Position numbers and translations under genes: made by a program. Source: a bacterium (lineage in GTDB: Bacteria > JACRDZ01 > JAJRWM01). From it: DNA of 11,629 nt. The notes beneath the pieces are model-generated. The model was given only the letters and a program-made list of their open reading frames with translations. It had not been told where the DNA came from and searched no databases. Below, one piece after another: positions 6,919 through 11,629 of the stretch. The stretch covers positions 1-11,629 of the forward strand of contig JAJRWM010000157.1 in NCBI GenBank assembly GCA_024276815.1, given 5' to 3'. The first letter of the stretch is position 1. Each line of letters begins with the position of its first letter.

Positions 6919-8262
6919 ATGTTAAACCAGGTTTTAGTTGTTGATGATGTTGGTTATACCAGGGCGCTGTTTCAACATGCCTTAAATGGTGAAGGGTATG
7001 ATGTCTGTTGCGCTGAAACCGGGATGGAAGCGCTTCGGTGTATTGAAAACGAGCTGCCCAGCCTGGTTATTCTGGACATTAACTTACCTGATATTTCCGG
7101 GATTGAAGTGCTTGAAGAGATGCGCCGCAAAAAGCATAAAACTCCGGTTATTATCATTACGGCCCGCGATGATGAAACTTTCCTGCAAAAAGCGGTGGAT
7201 TTAGGTGTCTACGCTTTTTTAACCAAACCGGTTGATTTGAATGAGTTCCTGGCTTTGCTACCCGCCATATTTGATCCGACCAGCCATATCTTAATTGTTG
7301 ACGATGAAGAGCTTACGGTACAACTATACACCAATGTTTTAAAGGCCGAAGGATACCGGACCAGCAGTTCAACCAACGGGGAAGAAGCCCTTAAATTATT
7401 GCGCTACCGTCATTATGACGCCGCGGTGCTGGACCTTAACCTGCCCGGTATTGACGGAGTGGAGATTTTAAGACAGGTCAGGGCGTTGGGCGAGACCCTG
7501 CCGATCGTCATCACCTCCGCCTATGCCGACCAAAGCACGGAGAAGCAACTTCAGGAATATAAAATTGATGGTTTCCTGGAGAAGCCCATTGACACCTCGC
7601 GGCTGATCATGATCATCAAAAACCTGGTTGGCACTGTCACCTCCAGGGCTGAAAACGATTTTTCAATCTATGACTTTGAGGGCCGGGTCAGAAACAGCTT
7701 GCTGTTAAAGCGGTTAATTTCACAGGCGATAAAAAAGAAATTTACCCGTTTTATTTTTAACCTGACCAAGGTCACCAGCATCAGTAAATCGATTGAGGAA
7801 ACGCTGCTGACAATCCTGGGCAAAAATATTCTGGCCAGCCGGATTGTCTTGACCGACGACCAGCAAATTGATTTTTTGAAAAGCGTCCAGCCGTCCCCTG
7901 TCTTTCGCAGCGTTGATCTCGCCAAACGGAACATTCTTGAGGCGACGATACGCCAGGAGGCCATCGATGAAGAGCTTTCCGTTAAGCCGGAAAAAGCGGA
8001 GCGGGTGCGCGATCTGACCGATTATGACGGGGAAACCTATCTTGTCCTGCCCATTCCCAAGGAAGAGATGGAGGTCGGCATGATTTTGGCCAACCCCATA
8101 AGCAATGAGTCGGGAAAAGTTGTTTTGTTGAGCGAGGGAGTAACCTTAACCGCCAAGGATATTGAAAGAATCCTGGAACTGGAACACGTTACGGATATTT
8201 TTATCAAACAAAAACACTTTCGTCAGGGTGACTCGCCTGATCAAGCGCCCGATAACGATTAA
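6919..8262 (+). CDS. Response regulator with two receiver domains, a STAS-like segment and an HD-GYP-flank-like tail
   Basis: A protein of 447 residues. Receiver 1 (1-118) has the acidic pair D9 D10, phospho-acceptor D53, T81 and K103. Receiver 2 (121-238) has D128 D129, D172, S200 and K222. Both have complete phosphorylation sites. Residues 248-342 alternate strands and helices in a way reminiscent of a STAS domain (FIFNLTKVTSISKS at 278-291); this is tentative. Residues 374-430 (LPIPKEEMEVGMILANP, then LLSEGVTLT) resemble the segment that precedes the HD domain in many HD-GYP proteins, but no HD domain follows. No DNA-binding, GGDEF or enzyme output domain is visible, so it probably acts by protein contacts. 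GGGAG at 6909-6913 lies 5 bases before ATG 6919. The stop shares one base with the rsmD start (TAATG), indicating translational coupling. Confidence 0.9.
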   Translation: MLNQVLVVDDVGYTRALFQHALNGEGYDVCCAETGMEALRCIENELPSLVILDINLPDISGIEVLEEMRRKKHKTPVIIITARDDETFLQKAVDLGVYAFLTKPVDLNEFLALLPAIFDPTSHILIVDDEELTVQLYTNVLKAEGYRTSSSTNGEEALKLLRYRHYDAAVLDLNLPGIDGVEILRQVRALGETLPIVITSAYADQSTEKQLQEYKIDGFLEKPIDTSRLIMIIKNLVGTVTSRAENDFSIYDFEGRVRNSLLLKRLISQAIKKKFTRFIFNLTKVTSISKSIEETLLTILGKNILASRIVLTDDQQIDFLKSVQPSPVFRSVDLAKRNILEATIRQEAIDEELSVKPEKAERVRDLTDYDGETYLVLPIPKEEMEVGMILANPISNESGKVVLLSEGVTLTAKDIERILELEHVTDIFIKQKHFRQGDSPDQAPDND

Positions 8263-8819
8263 TGAGAATAATCGGCGGCAAGCATAAGGGGCGCAAGCTT
8301 CACTATCATCAACGACCTGGTTTACGTCCCACGACCGGGAGGGTGAAAGAAGCTCTTTTTAACATTCTGGGGCCGGCTCTGGTAAACTCCAGCTTTCTGG
8401 ACCTCTTTGCCGGCTGCGGCAGCGTGGGGCTGGAAGCTGTCAGCCGGGGCGCGGAACCGGTTGTTTTGGTGGAAAAAGACGGCCAGAGTTGTCAGGCAAT
8501 TCACCGGAATCTGCGTTTAATCACCGAAAAAGCCATGGTACTCAACCTGTCCTTTGAATTGGCTTTAAAAAAACTGGCGGCTGAAAATCTTTCTTTCGCC
8601 TACATCTTCCTTGATCCCGGCTATCATTCAGGGTTAGCGGAAAGCTGTTTACAAGCGTTAAGCAAAAATAGTATAATAAATGATAATACTTTAATTATCG
8701 CTGAACATCCCGCGCGCCTTGTTCTGCCGGAATCATTTGGTCAGCTTGTAGCGGTCCGGCGGCTGGTGTATGGAGGTAGTGGTTTGGCTTTTTATCAACC
8801 AGGTCAGGCTGAAGAATGA
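8262..8819 (+). CDS. rsmD: 16S rRNA (guanine-966-N2)-methyltransferase RsmD
   Basis: A 185-residue protein of normal RsmD length. It starts MRIIGGKHKGRKL and continues RPTTGRVKEALFNIL (22-36), the family N-terminus. The SAM-binding motif is FLDLFAGCGSVGLEA (45-59), with the acidic E71 in VEKD. The catalytic motif, normally DPPY, reads DPGY here (118-121, IFLDPGYHSG). AEHP at 148-151 and YGGSGLAFY at 170-178 match the family end. The enzyme methylates N2 of G966 in helix 31 of 16S rRNA during 30S maturation. The start overlaps the preceding regulator by one base, so it is translated from the same message, although the functions are unrelated. rsmD followed by coaD is a common bacterial gene order, which supports both calls. 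Confidence 0.93.
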   Translation: MRIIGGKHKGRKLHYHQRPGLRPTTGRVKEALFNILGPALVNSSFLDLFAGCGSVGLEAVSRGAEPVVLVEKDGQSCQAIHRNLRLITEKAMVLNLSFELALKKLAAENLSFAYIFLDPGYHSGLAESCLQALSKNSIINDNTLIIAEHPARLVLPESFGQLVAVRRLVYGGSGLAFYQPGQAEE

Positions 8820-8862
8820 GGTTGTTATCGTGGTTATTAAGCAAAGTCGTTGGGAGCGTAAA

Positions 8863-8871
8863 TGCTATAAA
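8863..8871 (+). promoter_or_regulatory. Extended -10 promoter-like sequence
   Basis: TGCTATAAA fits the extended -10 pattern TGnTATAAT with one mismatch. No good -35 box lies 16-18 bases upstream, which extended -10 promoters tolerate. It would give a coaD leader of about 180 bases. Weak evidence. Confidence 0.25.
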
Positions 8872-8910
8872 AGCGCGGGCGGTTGGCTCCTCGCTCCAGA
8901 TAAATTTCGG

Positions 8911-8940
8911 TTGTTAGGGCGTGTTGCTAGCAGGTGTAAT
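8911..8940 (+). promoter_or_regulatory. Candidate sigma-70 promoter for coaD
   Basis: TTGTTA (8911-8916, 4 of 6 matches to TTGACA) and TGTAAT (8935-8940, 5 of 6 matches to TATAAT) are separated by 18 bases. Transcription would start near 8947 and leave a leader of about 110 bases containing the hairpin and palindrome described here. Confidence 0.3.
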
Positions 8941-8985
8941 CTTTATTTGCCACCAGCCCACGAAAGTTTTTGTCTGGGGATTGCC

Positions 8986-9002
8986 GGGGGAGCGGTTCCC
9001 CC
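8986..9002 (+). other. Perfect G/C hairpin in the coaD leader
   Basis: GGGGGA (8986-8991) pairs with TCCCCC (8997-9002) around a 5-base loop GCGGT, giving a strong 6-bp stem. It is followed by CCTCCTCC rather than a T-run, so it is not an intrinsic terminator. It may be an RNA structure affecting message stability or translation. Confidence 0.4.
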
Positions 9003-9020
9003 CCTCCTCCAAGAGTTTCC

Positions 9021-9030
9021 CCTAATTAGG
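9021..9030. repeat. 10-base perfect palindrome upstream of coaD
   Basis: CCTAATTAGG is fully self-complementary and ends 29 bases before the coaD start. It partly overlaps a second short palindrome, GGTACC (9029-9034). It could be an operator, but a 10-base palindrome can also occur by chance. Confidence 0.25.
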
Positions 9031-9059
9031 TACCATATTGATGATGACCGTGAGTTCAA

Positions 9060-9560
9060 ATGGATAAAATAGCGATCTATCCGGGTAGCTTCGACCCCAT
9101 CACCTGCGGTCATATCGATTTGATTCAGCGGGGCAAAAAGATATTCACCACTTTAATTATAGCGATAGGTGAAAATTCCGCCAAACGGTCGCTTTTTTCT
9201 TTGGAGGAACGTCTTTCCATGGTCAAGGAAGCGACGCGGGGTATGCCCGATGTTGAAGTGACAACTTTAACCTCGCTGATAACCAGCTTCGCGGAAGAAC
9301 GCGACGCTCACGTTCTTTTGCGAGGGGTCCGGGCGTTTTCTGATTTTGATTATGAATTTCAAATGGCCCTGATGAACCGCAAAATATCACCGGACATTGA
9401 AACCGTGTTCATGATTCCTGATGAAAGTTATTCCTATATCAGTTCGCGGATTGTCAAGGAAGTCGCTCGGTACGGAGGCTCAATTGCAGGGTTGGTGCCG
9501 GACTTTGTGGCGACCCGGCTATGGGCTAAACTGGGGAAGGTCGAGCACCAGCATGACTGA
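9060..9560 (+). CDS. coaD: Phosphopantetheine adenylyltransferase CoaD
   Basis: This 166-residue protein matches the usual length of about 160. It catalyses the fourth step of coenzyme A synthesis, joining ATP and 4'-phosphopantetheine to give dephospho-CoA and pyrophosphate, in the cytoplasm. It has the nucleotidyltransferase motif YPGSFDPITCGH (7-18) with the TxGH histidine at H18, the phosphopantetheine-contacting K42, the LLRGVRAFSDFDYE block (86-99) with R88 and R91, and YSYISSRIVKEVARYGG (124-140) with the ISSR ATP-binding segment. All expected catalytic residues are present. The ribosome binding site is weak; GTGAG at 9050-9054, 5 bases before ATG, is the best candidate. Its stop overlaps the thioredoxin start by 8 bases, so the two are probably co-translated. 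Confidence 0.96.
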   Translation: MDKIAIYPGSFDPITCGHIDLIQRGKKIFTTLIIAIGENSAKRSLFSLEERLSMVKEATRGMPDVEVTTLTSLITSFAEERDAHVLLRGVRAFSDFDYEFQMALMNRKISPDIETVFMIPDESYSYISSRIVKEVARYGGSIAGLVPDFVATRLWAKLGKVEHQHD

Positions 9561-9897
9561 ATACGAATCCTTGATGAGCCTGGACGAGAGCAATTTTACG
9601 ATTGAGGTTGACGAGGAAAGGCGGAAAATAGTTTTAATTGATTTCTGGGCGCCCTGGTGTTCGCCTTGCGATATAATAAAGCCGCTGATTGCTGAACTGG
9701 CGGATGAATACCGGGAACGCCTGAAGGTTTGCCAGGTAAATATTGAGGAACACCCCGGTCTGGCTGACCGGTTCGAAATAAGGGGAGTACCCTATCTTTT
9801 ACTGCTCAAAGAGGGTAAGGTTTTGCATAAACTGGTCGGTCTGTTTTCGAAATCACAGTTGGTCGAAATCATCGAAGAGACAACCTCCATTATCTGA
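9553..9897 (+). CDS. Thioredoxin family protein
   Basis: This 114-residue single-domain protein has the length of a classical thioredoxin. The active site is WAPWCSPC with C36 and C39, preceded by the buried acidic residue D30 (LIDFW). The cis-proline is P80 (RGVPYLLL), and G90-rich EGKV plus the final amphipathic helix complete the fold. It lacks a signal peptide, so it should be a cytoplasmic dithiol-disulfide oxidoreductase. The central CxxC pair is S-P rather than the standard G-P, and the cis-proline is followed by Y rather than T; both could shift redox potential or partner choice. ATG 9553 overlaps the coaD end (ATGACTGA), with GGGGAAGG at 9533-9540 as a rather distant ribosome binding site; ATG 9574 is an alternative that would still keep the fold. 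Confidence 0.92.
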   Translation: MTEYESLMSLDESNFTIEVDEERRKIVLIDFWAPWCSPCDIIKPLIAELADEYRERLKVCQVNIEEHPGLADRFEIRGVPYLLLLKEGKVLHKLVGLFSKSQLVEIIEETTSII

Positions 9898-9990
9898 TTA
9901 CGGGGCCTTGATAATAAAGAATACGGGCAAAAACCAACACGACTCACTTCGAACGCAGGGAAAATTCGCCAAAACATCTGGATATTTATA
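9898..9990 (+). other. Short gap between thioredoxin and membrane protein genes
   Basis: These 93 bases contain no terminator hairpin with a T-run and no convincing promoter. The frame of the following gene stays open from the thioredoxin stop through this gap, but no ATG, GTG or TTG lies in frame before ATG 9991. Read-through from coaD-thioredoxin into the membrane protein gene is possible. Confidence 0.4.
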
Positions 9991-11629
9991 ATGATACAGC
10001 AAAACAAATTAGCATACGCCAACCGCTGGTTACTACTTTTTTTCTTTTTTCTCTCCGGCATGAGCGGTCTCATTTACGAGGTCTTATGGGTCCGACAGCT
10101 CTCCTTGATCTTCGGGGCGACGGTTTTGGCGGTAAGCACCGTTCTCAGTTCCTACATGGCCGGCCTGGCGTTGGGAAGTTATTTCTTCGGGCGCTGGGTT
10201 GACAAGTTACAGTTTTCTCCCCTTAGGGTTTATATTGTATTAGAAGCCGCTGTGGGCTTAACAGCCTTACTTTTACCCTTCGCTTTTAAACTCCTGTTAT
10301 CTCTTTACCCTCTGTTAACTTCCTGGTTCGGGAGTTCATTTCTGTTCGGCCTGGCCAGATTCATCATTCTTTTCTGCTTGCTTTTATTGCCCACTTTTTT
10401 AATGGGCGGGACTCTGCCGGTGATCAGCCGGCTTTTTGTCGCGGCGGAAGAAAAGCTTGGCGGCGATATTGGTAAAATCTACGGCTGGAATACTTTCGGC
10501 GCGACTGTTGGCTGTTTCATCACTGGTTTTTGGCTGATCAACCGCTTCGGGGTGGCCAACTCCAACTATTTCGCGGTAGCGATAAATTTTATGGTCGCCC
10601 TGGGCGTTTTTATTACCCTGCGGGATTTGCTGGAACTGACCGGGCCGGCCGCTCAAGTTCCAGCGCCGGTTAAGCCGGTTAAAAAGAGGCGCCCTTCCCG
10701 GGAGAAACTGTTAGTCCTTGTGGCAATCAGCGCTTCGGGTTTCACCGCCTTGGTTTACGAGGTTGTCTGGACGAGGCTTTTGACCTTGATTTTAGGAGCG
10801 TCTGTTTACGCCTTCACGATCATGCTGACCATTTTTTTAGCCGGCATTGCCCTGGGCAGCCTGGTTGGCGGCCAACTAGCCGATAAAAGCGAAAATCCCT
10901 TGTTTGGTTTCGCGGTCCTGGAAATACTGATCGGAATTTTTGGTATTATTTTGGTCTCCGTCTTTAACTATCTGCCCAACGCGTTTTTACATGTTTACAT
11001 TAATTACTCCAGCGACTGGAGCACCGTGACGATCTTTGGCATCTGTTTTGCCGCCACGATGATGATCCTGCCGACCTTTTGTTTTGGGATGACTTTCCCC
11101 TACGCCATCAAGCTTTATTTTTATGGCAGCGAGGAACTGGGGCGGGATGTTGGCGTAATCTACAGCGTGAATACGGTCGGCTCGATTTTTGGCTCGCTGG
11201 CCGCCGGTTTTATCGGTATTCCCTATTTAGGCACCCAGATGACCAGCAGATTGAATGTCTCGCTGAACCTTCTGATTGGTATCAGCCTGATTGTTTTTAT
11301 CGGTGAGTTTGTTCAGAGCAAGAAAAGGCTGGTAGCTCTCTGCCTGGCCGTAATACTTATTCCCGGCCAGTTTTTACTCCCCGGCTGGAGCCAGAAAACG
11401 CTGGTCAGCGGCGTTTTCTTTTCTGTGAAGGAAAACTTCTTCTCTGATCTGAACGCACCCGGCCAGAAATCCGCCAGCGAAGGGAATCTTCTCTTTTTCG
11501 AGGAAGACGTTACGGCGACTGTTTCCGTACTCGGTTTTGAAAAAGGCGACAAGAGCATTCAAATCAACGGCAAAACCGTGGCGTCAACCAACTATAAGGA
11601 TATGAGGCTCCAGCAGATGCTGGGACACC
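9991..11629 (+). CDS. Membrane-fused spermidine synthase-like protein, 3' partial
   Basis: An uninterrupted frame of 546 codons runs off the window end. It matches the type often annotated as fused MFS/spermidine synthase: a polytopic membrane part followed by a soluble aminopropyltransferase-like domain. Around 12-14 hydrophobic segments cover residues 12-465. The membrane part is an internal duplication: SGMSGLIYEVLWVRQL (22-37) and SGFTALVYEVVWTRLL (249-264) correspond, as do MAGLALGSYFFGRWVDK (56-72) and LAGIALGSLVGGQLADK (283-299). A basic linker (KKRR, 231-234) separates the halves. The soluble part begins near residue 500 with EEDVTATVSV, NGKTVAST and QQMLGH, the usual lead-in to the Rossmann domain, but the catalytic core lies beyond the window. 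Polyamine synthesis is therefore unproven. ATG 9991 fits the first membrane helix; no clear ribosome binding site precedes it. Confidence 0.88.
   Translation, partial: MIQQNKLAYANRWLLLFFFFLSGMSGLIYEVLWVRQLSLIFGATVLAVSTVLSSYMAGLALGSYFFGRWVDKLQFSPLRVYIVLEAAVGLTALLLPFAFKLLLSLYPLLTSWFGSSFLFGLARFIILFCLLLLPTFLMGGTLPVISRLFVAAEEKLGGDIGKIYGWNTFGATVGCFITGFWLINRFGVANSNYFAVAINFMVALGVFITLRDLLELTGPAAQVPAPVKPVKKRRPSREKLLVLVAISASGFTALVYEVVWTRLLTLILGASVYAFTIMLTIFLAGIALGSLVGGQLADKSENPLFGFAVLEILIGIFGIILVSVFNYLPNAFLHVYINYSSDWSTVTIFGICFAATMMILPTFCFGMTFPYAIKLYFYGSEELGRDVGVIYSVNTVGSIFGSLAAGFIGIPYLGTQMTSRLNVSLNLLIGISLIVFIGEFVQSKKRLVALCLAVILIPGQFLLPGWSQKTLVSGVFFSVKENFFSDLNAPGQKSASEGNLLFFEEDVTATVSVLGFEKGDKSIQINGKTVASTNYKDMRLQQMLGH

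Larger units (their letters stand above)
8820..9059 (+). other. Non-coding gap between rsmD and coaD, possible coaD leader
   Basis: These 240 bases hold no recognisable gene. A frame of 100 codons crosses it (8770-9072) but overlaps both flanking genes and resembles no known family. A 33-codon frame starts at ATG 8816, overlapping the rsmD stop, without support. Two promoter-like sequences, a G/C hairpin (8986-9002) and a perfect palindrome CCTAATTAGG (9021-9030) lie in it. A C/T-rich stretch with CCTCCTCC (9003-9010) lies about 50 bases before coaD. Together these suggest that coaD has its own promoter and a structured 5' leader. Confidence 0.4.

Noticed and set aside
8986-9002. Intrinsic terminator after rsmD
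   Set aside because: The stem is strong, but it is followed by C/T-rich sequence with no T-run and lies about 170 bases after the rsmD stop.
8770-9072. 100-codon frame spanning the rsmD-coaD gap
   Set aside because: It overlaps rsmD by 50 bases and the coaD start by 13, resembles no family, and has no good ribosome binding site. It is better read as an open frame by chance.
9421-9552. N-terminal extension of the thioredoxin
   Set aside because: It lies within coaD in another frame; the thioredoxin fold needs only the part from ATG 9553.
9987-9992. Perfect TATAAT as a promoter -10 box
   Set aside because: It overlaps the start codon at 9991, and no -35 box is found at a proper distance. Transcription from it would miss the start of the first membrane helix.

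Overview
The window is an ordinary-looking bacterial chromosomal segment of roughly balanced base composition. All eight genes are on the + strand, tightly packed, and often overlap by a few bases. No rRNA, tRNA, CRISPR array, insertion sequence or phage gene was recognised. rsmD, coaD and thioredoxin are bacterial housekeeping genes. The lineage cannot be fixed from the sequence. A GT117/DUF2723-TPR protein, an HDOD-GAF-PAS histidine kinase and an MFS-fused spermidine synthase together suggest a free-living, possibly uncultured bacterium, but that is a guess.

Layout. (1) 1-1554: the 3' part of a polytopic membrane glycosyltransferase-like (DUF2723/GT117) protein with a C-terminal TPR tail. 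(2) 1555-1681: an intergenic region with a candidate sigma-70 promoter and two inverted repeats. (3) 1682-8819: a probable operon of a Gfo/Idh/MocA oxidoreductase, a RuvB-like protein with HEAT repeats, an HDOD-GAF-PAS histidine kinase, a double-receiver response regulator, and rsmD. (4) 8820-9059: a non-coding gap with promoter-like sequences, a G/C hairpin and a palindrome. (5) 9060-9897: coaD and a thioredoxin overlapping by 8 bases. (6) 9991-end: a membrane-fused spermidine synthase-like protein cut by the window edge, lacking the catalytic domain within the window.

How the genes fit together. The kinase and the double-receiver regulator are separated by two bases and are very probably a cognate two-component pair. 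Both appear cytoplasmic, and neither has a recognisable DNA-binding output domain. The gene before the kinase overlaps it by 14 bases. It encodes what looks like a RuvB paralogue that has lost the nucleotide-contacting motifs (Walker A, Walker B, arginine finger and sensor 2 all altered) but kept the RuvB-type winged helix, with a HEAT-repeat scaffold added. The three genes may form one signalling module: a dead AAA+ scaffold, an HDOD sensor kinase, and a regulator ending in a segment resembling the flank of HD-GYP proteins without the HD domain. This is the most interesting content of the window. The functional link is inferred from gene order and overlaps only.

Smaller oddities are a DPGY in place of the usual DPPY motif in RsmD, a WCSPC active site in the thioredoxin, a 94-base overlap between the oxidoreductase and the RuvB-like gene beside an A7 tract, and a clear internal duplication in the membrane half of the spermidine synthase-like protein.
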